A DNA stretch of 57,170 nt from Bradyrhizobium sp. YR681 (GCF_000282615.1 NZ_AKIY01000331.1:1-57170), one strand, 5' to 3'. Positions 26,427 through 34,849 are shown, counted from the stretch's first letter. Translations and numbers: made by a program. The notes: generated from the sequence alone by a model not told the origin.

Positions 26427-27122
26427 CTACGGCGCCAGATACCGCACCAGCTCCGGGTTGTCCCTCACCTCGCCCGCCTGCCCCTGCAGCGCAACGCGGC
26501 CGCGGTCCAGTACGTAGGCGTAATCAGCGACGCGCAGCGCGAGATCGAGGTGCTGCTCGACGATAATGACAGCGATGTTTTTCGCAAGCTCGATCAGGCG
26601 CTCGGTGATCTCCTCGATCACGCCGATCCACACGCCTTCGGTCGGCTCGTCCAGCAGCAGCAATTTTGGATCGCCCAGCATGGCGCGGCCGATGGCGAGC
26701 ATCTTGCGCTCGCCGCCGGAAAGGGTGCCCGCGGGCTGGTCGAGGCGCTGGCCGAGTTTGGGGAAGATGGTCAGAACGTGGTCGACGGCGTCGGCCTTCC
26801 TGCTCGCGAGCGAGCCGACCGCGAGATTGTCGCGCACCGACAGGCGCGCGAACACTGAATGCTCCTGCGGCACATAGCCGATGCCGGCGCGGACGCGCTC
26901 CTGGGTCGCGCGGCGGCTGATGTCTCGGCCGTCGAAGGCGACCTCGCCCTTCCACGCCGGCAGCTCGCCGACGATGGTCTTCATCAGTGTGGTCTTGCCA
27001 GCACCGTTGCGCCCGAGCACCGCGACGCCGCCGCGCCAGGGGATACCGAGATTGACGTCGAACAGGACCTGGCTGCGGCCATAGCCGGCGTCGAGATGCT
27101 TGATGTCCAAAAATTCAGGCAC
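26427..27122 (-). CDS. HAAT-type ABC transporter ATP-binding protein (LivF/UrtE-like)
   Basis: A 231-residue ATPase with Walker A GRNGAGKTT, Q-loop GYVPQE, signature LSGGERKML and Walker B LLLLDEPTEG. It lacks the extra residues of LivG and is therefore the LivF-like partner. Its start lies within the end of the upstream LivG-like gene (8-nt overlap). It is the last gene of the amidase-led operon and should drive import of the amide or amino-acid-like ligand bound by the cluster's periplasmic protein. Confidence 0.94.
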   Translation of the reverse strand: MPEFLDIKHLDAGYGRSQVLFDVNLGIPWRGGVAVLGRNGAGKTTLMKTIVGELPAWKGEVAFDGRDISRRATQERVRAGIGYVPQEHSVFARLSVRDNLAVGSLASRKADAVDHVLTIFPKLGQRLDQPAGTLSGGERKMLAIGRAMLGDPKLLLLDEPTEGVWIGVIEEITERLIELAKNIAVIIVEQHLDLALRVADYAYVLDRGRVALQGQAGEVRDNPELVRYLAP

Positions 27123-27846
27123 GGCGCAGATAAATCTCCTGGACGGCCTTGTTGGCCTGGATCTCCGACACGGTGCCCGACGCCAGCACCTTGCCCTGGT
27201 CGAGCACGGTAAGGCGATCGCAGATGTCGCGGATGAAGTCGAGGTCGTGCTCGACGATGACGAGCGAGCAATGCTGCTTGATCGGCTGGAGCAGTTCGCC
27301 GGTGACGCGGCGCTCCTCCAGGCTCATGCCGCCGGTCGGCTCGTCGAGCAGCAGCAGCTTCGGCTTGCCCGCGAGTGCCATCGCGATCTCCAGCCATTGC
27401 TGCTGGCCATGCGACAGCGCGGCCGCCGCGTCGAAGGCGCGGTCGGCGAGGCGGAACTGGGTCAGCATGGTCATGACCTGATCGTGCAGGAGCCTGCGGG
27501 TGCGCGAGAGCACGAGGTCGAGCAGCGAGGACTGCGCCTGCAGCGCGAGCAGGATGTTGTCGTAGAGCGTCAGCGTCGGCAGCACGCTGGTGATCTGGAA
27601 TTTCAGGCTCATGCCGGCGCGGGCGCGCTCGGTCGGCGTGAAGGCCGTAATATCGGTGTTGATGAAGCTCACCTTGCCCTGCGTCGGCACCTCTGCGCCG
27701 GCAATGCACTTCATCAGCGTGCTCTTGCCGGAACCGTTCGGGCCGATCAGGCCGTGGAACTCATTTTCGCCGACGGTGAGCGCCGCGCCGTCCAGCGCGG
27801 TGAGCTTGCCGAAAACCTTCTTGATGCCGGCCGCTTCAAGGAGCAT
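27115..27846 (-). CDS. HAAT-type ABC transporter ATP-binding protein (LivG/UrtD-like)
   Basis: A 243-residue ATPase; start ATG 27846 (MLLEAAGIKKVFG), giving an 11-nt overlap with the permease upstream. Walker A is GPNGSGKST, the signature is the variant LSHGQQQWLEI seen in LivG/UrtD proteins, and Walker B is LLLLDEPTGG. It pairs with the LivF-like ATPase that follows. Confidence 0.94.
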   Translation of the reverse strand: MLLEAAGIKKVFGKLTALDGAALTVGENEFHGLIGPNGSGKSTLMKCIAGAEVPTQGKVSFINTDITAFTPTERARAGMSLKFQITSVLPTLTLYDNILLALQAQSSLLDLVLSRTRRLLHDQVMTMLTQFRLADRAFDAAAALSHGQQQWLEIAMALAGKPKLLLLDEPTGGMSLEERRVTGELLQPIKQHCSLVIVEHDLDFIRDICDRLTVLDQGKVLASGTVSEIQANKAVQEIYLRRA

Positions 27847-28918
27847 TGCGTTTCTCCTTCGGCTTGGCACCGAAGCTGCCGACGCGTTCACGCTCACCGA
27901 GCACGAAGCTGATGAGGCCGAGCGGCCGGAACAGGATCACGAGCAGCAGCAGAACGCCAAGGATGATCGGCCAGATGTCGCGATAATTGTCCGAGAGCCA
28001 GAAGCTGACGCCCTCGACGATGATCGCGCCGATGACGGCGCCGATCAGCGTGCCGGAGCCGCCGAACAGCACGTAGAGCACGACTTGCGTCGAGACGACG
28101 ACGCCGACCATGTTGGGCCAGACGAAGCCTTCGTGGAAGGCATAGAGGCTGCCGGCGAGCCCTGCGACCGCGCCGCCGATCGCAAAGATGATCGCCTTGA
28201 GATGCTGCGCCTTGTAGCCAAAGAAGGCGATGCGCTGCTCGTTCTCGCGCAGGCCTGCCAGTGCCAGGCCGAACTGCGAGCGCACCAGGAAGCGGCAGAG
28301 CAGATAGACCACGACGAGAATGCCGAGCACGAGATAGTAGAACGGCGGACCTTCAGAGAACTCGTAGCTGCCCACCGTCATCGGCGCGATCGAAGGGATG
28401 CCGTTCTGGCCGCCCAGATAATACCAGCCGCGCGCGAGGCGGTCGGCAGCGTAGGAGCCGGTGAGCGTGCCGAGCGAGACGAAGATGACGCTGGAGGGAT
28501 GCCGTCCCAGCAACAGGAAACCGCCGAGCAGCAGAGCGAAGGTGAGGCCGATCAGCGTACCCGCGGGCAGGACCAGGAAGATGTTGGTGATATCTAGATC
28601 GCGCGCGAGCAGCGCGACACCATAGCCGGCCGAGCCGAAGAACAGGGCCTGGCCAAAACTCATGATGCCGGCATAGCCCCAGACCAGGTCGAACGACAGC
28701 GCGAACAGCGCGAGGATGATCACGCGCGTCGCGAACACCGTGAGATAATCCTGCAGCACCAGCGGCGCGAGCAGCGCGGCGACGAGCACCACGCCCTCCA
28801 CGATCGGCAGGACTTTTCGTCCTGCCGCGACCTGTCCCGCTGCCGCGCGTTCAGCCATCGCATCGTCCGCTTCGTCGCCGGCGATGGCTTCTCTTACCAC
28901 ACTCATCGACTTCGGCAT
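27836..28918 (-). CDS. HAAT-type ABC permease (LivM/UrtC-like)
   Basis: A 360-residue permease with a 30-residue soluble N-terminus and about nine or ten hydrophobic spans. The family motifs YAGIMSFGQALFFGSAGYG near residue 85 and FWPNMVGVVVSTQVV-type segment near 270 are present. It starts 6 nt after the binding-protein gene and overlaps the LivG-like ATPase gene. Together with the LivH-like protein it forms the membrane channel. Confidence 0.94.
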   Translation of the reverse strand: MPKSMSVVREAIAGDEADDAMAERAAAGQVAAGRKVLPIVEGVVLVAALLAPLVLQDYLTVFATRVIILALFALSFDLVWGYAGIMSFGQALFFGSAGYGVALLARDLDITNIFLVLPAGTLIGLTFALLLGGFLLLGRHPSSVIFVSLGTLTGSYAADRLARGWYYLGGQNGIPSIAPMTVGSYEFSEGPPFYYLVLGILVVVYLLCRFLVRSQFGLALAGLRENEQRIAFFGYKAQHLKAIIFAIGGAVAGLAGSLYAFHEGFVWPNMVGVVVSTQVVLYVLFGGSGTLIGAVIGAIIVEGVSFWLSDNYRDIWPIILGVLLLLVILFRPLGLISFVLGERERVGSFGAKPKEKRNAP

Positions 28919-28924
28919 TCCGCC

Positions 28925-30142
28925 TCAGCATTCCTTGGGATCGACGAGCCCGTTGCTGCGCGCAACGATCTCGTAGTTGCCGCCTTTGGCGACCGCGGTG
29001 TACATCTTCATCTTGCAGTGCCGCTTGCCCGGAACCATCTCGGCCGGCCCGCCCGGACCTTCGGCGATCTTGGCATGGTCGAGCGCGGCGGCAACCGACT
29101 CGCGGTCGATCTTGCCGGCTTCCTTGACGGCGGCTTCCCACAGCTTCAGGCCGCGATAGGTGCCGGTGGCGGCGCTGCCGGCGGCGAACAGGAAGTTGCC
29201 CGGAAAATCCTTCTCGTAGGCGGCCTGGATCTTAGCGTCGAACGGGTTTTCCTTGGTCAGCACCTTGAAATAATCGAGGCAGCTCGCAAGGCCCTCGATC
29301 TCGCTCGCCTGATTGATGTTGAGCGTGTTCTCGTCGTAGTAGACGCAGGCCAGACGCCCGCCGTTCTTGAGGAAGCCCGCTTCATAGAGCTGCTTGAAGA
29401 ACGGTCCGACGCCCGGCGGAATGACGGTGTTGAAGACCACGTCCACCTTGTTGGAGATGATGCGGTTGACGGTCGAGGAAAAGTCGACCTGGTCGAGCGG
29501 ATAGTATTCCTCGAACACGACCTCGCCGCCGTTGGATTCGATCACCTTGCGGGCATAGACGTTGAGCGTGTGCGGCCAGACATAGTTGGCGCTCGGCAGC
29601 GCGAATTTCTTGCCGCCATTCTTGATCAGCCAGGGGATGAATTCGTCGCACTGCTGGGCCGGCGTCGGTCCGGTGCAGAACAGATAGGGCGTGCACTCCT
29701 TGCCCTCGTAGAGCTGCGGATAGATGTAGAGCGTCTTGCCGCGGGCCACGATCGGGTCCTTGATGGCGTTGCGCATCGACGAGGTGATGCCGCCCAGCAC
29801 CATGTCCACCTTGTCGCGCTGAATGAGCTTGCGGACGTTGCCCACGGCGACGGATTCGTTCGAGGCAGTGTCCTCGATGTAGAGTTCGAGGGGACGGCCG
29901 AGCAGGCCGCCGGCGGCGTTGATCTCCTTGATCACCATTTTTGCGACATTGGCGTCGGCGTTGCCCGCGTAGGCGATCGGGCCGGTGAGGTCGGTGGCGA
30001 TGCCGACCTTGATCGGGGCTTCGGCCGCATTGGCCCAGGGCGCCGGGATCACCCAGCTGCCGACGCCGGTTGCGACCGCGCCGGACGCAAAGGCGAAGTT
30101 GGAGAGAAAGCGGCGGCGAGAGAGCTGTGGACGATCGAACAT
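28925..30142 (-). CDS. ABC substrate-binding protein, short-chain amide/urea (FmdD) type
   Basis: A 405-residue binding protein, start ATG 30142 (MFDRPQLSRRRFLS). The N-terminus is a twin-arginine signal (SRRRFLSNFAF), cleaved near ANAAEA. The mature part starts IKVGIATDLTGPIAYAG and continues with the amide/urea-type markers YIEDTASNE, GGITSSMRNA, LYIYPQLYEGKE and PSANYVWPHTLN. It closely resembles in pattern the formamide/urea-binding FmdD and UrtA proteins. With the amidase as first gene of the operon, an amide ligand is a reasonable inference. Confidence 0.9.
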   Translation of the reverse strand: MFDRPQLSRRRFLSNFAFASGAVATGVGSWVIPAPWANAAEAPIKVGIATDLTGPIAYAGNADANVAKMVIKEINAAGGLLGRPLELYIEDTASNESVAVGNVRKLIQRDKVDMVLGGITSSMRNAIKDPIVARGKTLYIYPQLYEGKECTPYLFCTGPTPAQQCDEFIPWLIKNGGKKFALPSANYVWPHTLNVYARKVIESNGGEVVFEEYYPLDQVDFSSTVNRIISNKVDVVFNTVIPPGVGPFFKQLYEAGFLKNGGRLACVYYDENTLNINQASEIEGLASCLDYFKVLTKENPFDAKIQAAYEKDFPGNFLFAAGSAATGTYRGLKLWEAAVKEAGKIDRESVAAALDHAKIAEGPGGPAEMVPGKRHCKMKMYTAVAKGGNYEIVARSNGLVDPKEC

Positions 30143-30146
30143 GTGA

Positions 30147-31004
30147 CTAAACCCCTTTTCCAGCGATGAGGCCCTGCGGGCGGAATTTGATGAAGACAAT
30201 GGCAAGGACGAAGACGAGGACGTCGGCGACGACGGGCGCCATCACCCATGGCAGCGCGGCGCTGAGCGTGCCGATAACGCCGGCACCCGCGACCGGCCCG
30301 ATGAAGGAGCCGACGCCGCCGACCATGACTGCGACAAAGCCCTGGATCAGGAAGCGCAGGCCGAGATCGGCAAACAGGCTGAACACAGGCACGATCAGCG
30401 CGCCGGCAAGGCCGGCGAGCGCGGCGCCGAACGCGAAGGTGGCGCCGTAGATCAGCGGCGTTGAGATGCCGGAGGCGCGCGCCAGCGCCGGGTTCTCCAG
30501 CGTGGCGCGCACGCGCAAGCCAAAACTCGTGCGCGAGAGCAGGAGATAGCAGCCCGCCATCACCAGCAGCGTGATGACGATAATGGTGAAGCGCCAGGCC
30601 GAGATGTGCATGGCGCCGATGTCGATCGATCCCCCGATCGGCTCGGGCACGGTGAGATAAAAGCCGCCGATCAGCCCGCGAACGGATTCGCGGATGATCA
30701 GGCCAAGCGCATAGGTGCCGAGCATCGCCACGATCGGCGCAGCGTAGAACCGCCGGATGATCAGCGCCTCCAGCACGAAGCCGAGCGCACCGACCACGAA
30801 AGGCGCGGCGACCATGCCGGCCCAGATCGGCATGCCCTTGGCATAGGCGAGATAGGTGATGTAGGCCCCGAGCAGGACGAACTCGCCTTGCGCGAAGTTG
30901 AAGATGCCCATCATGCTGGCGATGATCCCGAGCCCCAGCACGATCAGGACGATGATCGCGCCAAAGCTCAAGATCTCGAACGCCGCGACGAACGCGTTAG
31001 CCAT
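30147..31004 (-). CDS. HAAT-type ABC permease (LivH/UrtB-like)
   Basis: A 285-residue permease with about eight hydrophobic spans. The segments GIFNFAQGEFVLLGAYITYL near residue 34 and ALPWVMAPVVADVLVF near the C-terminus match LivH family landmarks. It lies 36 nt after the amidase gene and 4 nt before the binding-protein gene, on one transcript. Together these genes form a complete five-component importer. Confidence 0.94.
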   Translation of the reverse strand: MANAFVAAFEILSFGAIIVLIVLGLGIIASMMGIFNFAQGEFVLLGAYITYLAYAKGMPIWAGMVAAPFVVGALGFVLEALIIRRFYAAPIVAMLGTYALGLIIRESVRGLIGGFYLTVPEPIGGSIDIGAMHISAWRFTIIVITLLVMAGCYLLLSRTSFGLRVRATLENPALARASGISTPLIYGATFAFGAALAGLAGALIVPVFSLFADLGLRFLIQGFVAVMVGGVGSFIGPVAGAGVIGTLSAALPWVMAPVVADVLVFVLAIVFIKFRPQGLIAGKGV

Positions 31005-31040
31005 ATGATGGTGTTCCGTCCGTCTGCATGAGTTCCTCGC

Positions 31041-32555
31041 TCACATCTTCTTCCAGTCGCCAATCTGCTCGAAAGCATGCGCGGCACGGTAGATGGTGGA
31101 TTCCTCGAACATGCGGCCGACCAGCATCAGGCCGACCGGCAGGCCGTCGACCATACCGCAGGGCAGCGACATGGCGGGGTGATGGGTGATGTCGAACGGT
31201 GCGGTGTTGGAGATCATCTCCAGCGCGCGAGCGACGTAATCCTCGCGGCTGGCGGTCGGCTCCGGCAGCTTGGTCGCCTTCATCGGCGTGGTCGGCAGCA
31301 GGAGGAGATCGTAATCCCCAAAGGCCTTGTCGTAAGCCGCGGTGAGGCGACGGGAGATGTTGAGCGCCTTGCCGTAGTAACGCGGGCCGAAATTGTTGTT
31401 GATGTAGGTGCCGAGCAGCAGGAACAGCTTTGTCGTCTCCGACAGCGAGTCCGCCTGCCGGCGCCAGCCGCGGTGGAAATCCATCAGCGAGGTCGAGTAG
31501 AGGTCGGACCGGCTCAGGCCATAGCCGTCGCCATACATCATGGTCTGGGTCATGCCCTCGGTGCCGATCGGCGTCCAGATCGCGGGGCCGACCATGTGCA
31601 TGGGGATCGAGACGGTCTCGACGGTGGCACCGAGATCCCTGAAGCGCTTGGCGGCCTCGCGGACGCTTTCATTCACTGCGGCTTCCGCGGTCGGCTGCTC
31701 AAAGCCTTCTTTCAGAATGCCGATCTTCATGCCCTTGACGCCCTGGCCGAGCGCCTTGGTGTATTCCTCGACCTTCGGCGCCTTGATGCGCGGATCGTAG
31801 CCGTCATCGCCGGCGAGCACTTCGAGCAGCAGCGCATTGTCGGCAACGGTCGCCGTCATCGGGCCGGTGTGATCGACAAAGATCTCGATCGGCATAATGC
31901 CGGTGTAGGGCACAAGGCCCCAGGTCGGCTTCATGCCGTAGGTGCCGCAGAACGAGGACGGCATGCGGATCGAGCCGCCCTGATCGCCGCCGATCGCCAT
32001 GTCGACCTCGCCGAGCGCGACCACGACGCCCGAGCCCGAGGACGAGCCGCCGGCCGAATAGCCCATCTTGTGCGGATTATGCACCGCGCCGACCGCGCCG
32101 GTGTGGCTGCCGCCGGACATGCAGAAGGATTCGCAATGCACCTTGCCCATGATGTTGGCGCCGGCATCGAGCATGCGCGTGACGATGGTGGCGTCAAAGT
32201 CAGGCACGTAGCCTTCCAGCGTCGCCGAGCCGTTCATCATGGGAACGCCGGCGAGCATGATGTTGTCCTTCAGCGCGACGGTCTTGCCCTTGAGCTTGCC
32301 GCTGGCGGCGCCTTTCACGGTGGACTTGCGATACCAGGCGTTGCGCGGGTTCTCTTCCGGCGAGGGCCGATAGCCGGGCGTGCGCGGGTACTTCACCTCC
32401 GGTACCTCGTCCGGCATCGCGCCGACGAGATTGTAGGCCTCGATCGAGCCCTGCATCAGGCCGCGAAACGAGGCGACATCGTCATCGGTCAGCGCGAGGC
32501 CGCACTGCTCGGCGACGCTGCGAAGTTGGGCTGGCGTGGGAAGGACAACTGTCAC
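31041..32555 (-). CDS. amidase, nitrile-hydratase-associated (Rhodococcus) type
   Basis: A 504-residue amidase-signature enzyme hydrolysing carboxamides to acid and ammonia in the cytoplasm. The Ser-cisSer-Lys triad is Lys96 (VALKDNIM), Ser171 (SAGGSSSGSG) and Ser195 (GGDQGGSIRMPS); from memory these are the same numbers as in the Rhodococcus sp. N-771 amidase. The about 95-residue helical N-terminal domain before Lys96 and the GLVPYTGIMPIE segment also fit that subgroup rather than GatA. It is the first gene of the operon with the five ABC genes. No nitrile hydratase gene is in the window. Confidence 0.93.
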   Translation of the reverse strand: MTVVLPTPAQLRSVAEQCGLALTDDDVASFRGLMQGSIEAYNLVGAMPDEVPEVKYPRTPGYRPSPEENPRNAWYRKSTVKGAASGKLKGKTVALKDNIMLAGVPMMNGSATLEGYVPDFDATIVTRMLDAGANIMGKVHCESFCMSGGSHTGAVGAVHNPHKMGYSAGGSSSGSGVVVALGEVDMAIGGDQGGSIRMPSSFCGTYGMKPTWGLVPYTGIMPIEIFVDHTGPMTATVADNALLLEVLAGDDGYDPRIKAPKVEEYTKALGQGVKGMKIGILKEGFEQPTAEAAVNESVREAAKRFRDLGATVETVSIPMHMVGPAIWTPIGTEGMTQTMMYGDGYGLSRSDLYSTSLMDFHRGWRRQADSLSETTKLFLLLGTYINNNFGPRYYGKALNISRRLTAAYDKAFGDYDLLLLPTTPMKATKLPEPTASREDYVARALEMISNTAPFDITHHPAMSLPCGMVDGLPVGLMLVGRMFEESTIYRAAHAFEQIGDWKKM

Positions 32556-32648
32556 GGCGCTCTCCTCAAAGGCTTCTTGTTCCCTGGCGTTGGACGAAAG
32601 CCGCCTGGTCGCGCCTGCACGGCGCGGGCCAACCGACCTCGCGTCGAT

Positions 32649-32677
32649 ATTACAGACGGAAATATTTTCCTTTTCAA
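32649..32677 (-). promoter_or_regulatory. amidase operon promoter with internal operator
   Basis: Read on the minus strand: -35 TTGAAA (32677-32672), 17-bp spacer, -10 TGTAAT (32654-32649). The spacer contains the dyad GGAAA-ATA-TTTCC (32670-32658). A repressor bound there would block polymerase. It lies 94 bp upstream of the amidase start in AT-rich DNA unlike the surroundings. The likely ligand of this site is the MarR protein nearby, but its own promoter palindrome is different, so this is unproven. Confidence 0.65.
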
Positions 32678-32720
32678 GTATTATTTCGCGGCTCGGCCAT
32701 GACGGATGGACGACCAGCGC

Positions 32721-33905
32721 TCAGAGCGTCTTGACCAGCCTGAAGTCGAGACCGTCGGCCTCGGCGAGATACATCGGCATTTCGGCGCGGCCATCGCGGA
32801 TCGTGACGGGACCGCGGCCCGCCGAATAGACGGTGTTGCGCGCGGCCTTGAGCAGCGGACGAAAGGCCAGCGAGCCGGCGCGGTTCGCCACGGACTCTAG
32901 GAAGCGCAGCCCCTCGTAGTTCGATTGGCCGACGGAACCGACCGGCGGCGCGTGCGGGCCGAACATGGAATAATAGGCACCGAGGAACTCGTCATTGGCA
33001 CGCGAGACCATGCCGTTGAAATAGCCGGAGGCGCAGAACAGGTTCTCGGTGTTGTCGGCGCCGATGCCGAGCAGCACGGTCTCGTCCATCGCGCCGGCAA
33101 GCCGCAGCGTCGAGGGGCTAAGGCCAGCCTCGGCAAAAGCGCGGTTGAAGGTGATGCTGTCGGTGCCGATCAGCGAGATCAGCACGACGTCAGGCTTGGC
33201 GGCACGGATGCGCGCCAGATGCGCCTCGTGATTGTCCTCGCCGACAGGGACGAACTCCTCGCCGACCACCTGGCCGCCGGCCTCCTTGATATAGCGCTTG
33301 ACCGAGCGATGCGACTGCCAGGGCCAGACGTAGTCGCTGCCGATCAGATACCAGCGCGCCGCCTTCTTCACGTCGGCCAGCCAGTGGATCGACGGCCGGC
33401 TCGACCAGCGCGGCGTCTCGCCGATCGCCATCACGCCCGGCGTGCGCTCGCCGCCCTCATAGACCGGGGTGTAGATGTAGGGGATGCGGTTGCCGGTGAC
33501 CTTGCGCAGCGCGACGCGGACCGCGCTGATATGCGAGCCCATGATGAGATCGACCTCCTCGAAGGCGATCGCCTGCTCGGCACGGCGCACCACCTCGTCG
33601 ATCGGGCCGCCGGAATCGTAGATCGAGAGTTCGAGTTCGCGGCCGAGAATGCCGCCGCGCTTGTTGATCTCGGCGACCGCCAGCATCGCGCTGTTGGTGG
33701 AGGTCGGGCCCCAGATCCCGGGCGAGCCGGTGAAGGTGAGGAAATTGCCGATGCGCAGCTTGTTGCGCGCGCCGCGACGCCGGGCGAAATGCGCGTCAAC
33801 CGGCGACAGGTCGAAATCGTCCGCCGCCGACGACAGATTCCTGAACAGCAAGGACGGCGGCAACGCCGGACCGCCGTGAGCCGGGAAGTTTACCGTCGCG
33901 CGCAC
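32721..33905 (-). CDS. AmiC-like amide sensor (type-1 periplasmic-binding fold, no signal peptide)
   Basis: A 394-residue protein. GTG 33905 is the start because AGGAG lies 5 nt upstream and the length then matches AmiC (385). No signal peptide or Tat motif is present, so it should stay in the cytoplasm. After a 45-residue lead the binding-protein fold begins (NKLRIGNFLTFTGSPGIWGP), with the amide-type markers YIYTPVYEGGE, YLIGSDYVWPWQSHR and SNYEGLRFLE. AmiC of Pseudomonas binds amides and restrains a regulator; NhhC/NhlC near Rhodococcus nitrile hydratases are similar. I infer an amide-sensing role with the divergent MarR. A transporter subunit that lost its signal is the alternative. Confidence 0.8.
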   Translation of the reverse strand: MRATVNFPAHGGPALPPSLLFRNLSSAADDFDLSPVDAHFARRRGARNKLRIGNFLTFTGSPGIWGPTSTNSAMLAVAEINKRGGILGRELELSIYDSGGPIDEVVRRAEQAIAFEEVDLIMGSHISAVRVALRKVTGNRIPYIYTPVYEGGERTPGVMAIGETPRWSSRPSIHWLADVKKAARWYLIGSDYVWPWQSHRSVKRYIKEAGGQVVGEEFVPVGEDNHEAHLARIRAAKPDVVLISLIGTDSITFNRAFAEAGLSPSTLRLAGAMDETVLLGIGADNTENLFCASGYFNGMVSRANDEFLGAYYSMFGPHAPPVGSVGQSNYEGLRFLESVANRAGSLAFRPLLKAARNTVYSAGRGPVTIRDGRAEMPMYLAEADGLDFRLVKTL

Positions 33906-33982
33906 GCCAACTCCTGTCCGGTCCCAGACCTGAAAGCACATTGAGCAGGCGGCCGCGGCTTCCGCCCTTTTGTTGGGCAATG

Positions 33983-34028
33983 ATCCTATTTTGAAAATAT
34001 TGAATATTCAAGAATTGAAGTGCATATA
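33983..34028. promoter_or_regulatory. divergent promoters sharing one palindrome
   Basis: The perfect 12-bp palindrome TTGAATATTCAA (34000-34011) supplies a -35 hexamer TTGAAT to each strand. Rightward: 17-bp spacer then CATATA (34023-34028) for marR. Leftward: 17-bp spacer then TAGGAT (33988-33983) for the amiC-like gene. More TTGAA half-sites flank it at 33991 and 34015. A MarR dimer on this site would shut both promoters. Confidence 0.7.
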
Positions 34029-34084
34029 GATGCAGCATCGATTGCAAGACATTCACTCATTTGGGTCAAGACGAAGTCTTAGCC

Positions 34085-34519
34085 GTGGCAAAACCGAACT
34101 CCCCGATCACCGAACACCTCGCTTACCTGCTCGCGCAAGCCAACCGGGAGATCAACCGGCAACTGGAACTGCGTCTGAGCAAGGAAGGCGTTCCCGTCGA
34201 GCAGTGGCGCATCCTGAAGGTGCTGTCTGACGGTAACGGCCACTCGATGGGCGAGCTTGCGGATGCCGTGCTGCTCAACCATCCGACGCTGACCAAGATG
34301 ATCGACCGCATGGTCTCCGACACGCTGGTCTATCGCGTGCAGGACCCGAACGACCGCCGCAAGGTGCTGATGTTCATCTCCGACCGCGGCAAGGTGCTGT
34401 GCAAGAAGCTCAACTCGCTCGCGGTCGACCAGGAGGAGCACATCCTGGAAAGCTACGGCGACAAGTCGACGAGCGAACTGAAGCGGCTGCTGGAGAGCTT
34501 GATCGACAGCTCGAATTGA
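34085..34519 (+). CDS. MarR-family transcriptional regulator
   Basis: A 144-residue winged-helix protein. GTG 34085 (MAKPNSPITEHLAYLL) is preferred; TTG 34061 would add eight residues and neither has a strong ribosome-binding site. The HTH core VEQWRILKVLSDGNGHSMGE and recognition region LLNHPTLTKMIDRMV are followed by the wing DPNDRRKVLMFISDRG, the family hallmark. It is divergent from the amiC-like gene, like the MarR-type NhhD next to AmiC-like NhhC in Rhodococcus (from memory). It probably represses the amide cluster and itself. Confidence 0.92.
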   Translation: MAKPNSPITEHLAYLLAQANREINRQLELRLSKEGVPVEQWRILKVLSDGNGHSMGELADAVLLNHPTLTKMIDRMVSDTLVYRVQDPNDRRKVLMFISDRGKVLCKKLNSLAVDQEEHILESYGDKSTSELKRLLESLIDSSN

Positions 34520-34548
34520 GTGGGCGTGTCGCGCCTTGCTGAACAGCC

Positions 34549-34634
34549 GTAGCCCGGATGGAGCGCAGCGTAATCCGGGAGTTTCTTTCACTGCTACAGG
34601 ATTCCCGGATTGCGCTGCGCTCCATCCGGGCTAC
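34549..34634. repeat. 86-bp palindromic repeat (family D), copy 2
   Basis: Same length and same outer arms (GTAGCCCGGATGGAGCGCAG and complement) as the element at 21279-21364; the central 20 bases differ. It lies in the 330-bp gene-free gap between marR and secA. Confidence 0.88.
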
Positions 34635-34699
34635 GACCTCTCGCCTTGGATCTCGCGGGGCGATCACGTGATGGAAGCTGCACGCCACGCGCACAACGG

Positions 34700-34805
34700 T
34701 CATCACCCGCTTTAATCCGGCGATCCAGTATTCCAGAGAGGCATGAGATTGAGCCGAGTGGCTGCAGCGGACTGGGTCGCCCGGTCAAGCCGGGCGACGA
34801 CAGAG
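34700..34805. repeat. degenerate palindromic repeat (family C), copy 2
   Basis: The order GTCATCACCCGC, GGCGATCCAGTATTCCAGAG and then ACTGGGTCGCCCGGTCAAGC-CGGGCGACGAC parallels the element at 16754-16855. Arms are weaker. Together with the 86-bp element it fills nearly all of the gap before the convergent secA end. Confidence 0.55.
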
Positions 34806-34849
34806 GAGCGTGAGGCGCCGGTTTTGCGCCTCACAAAGCCATTCAAGCC

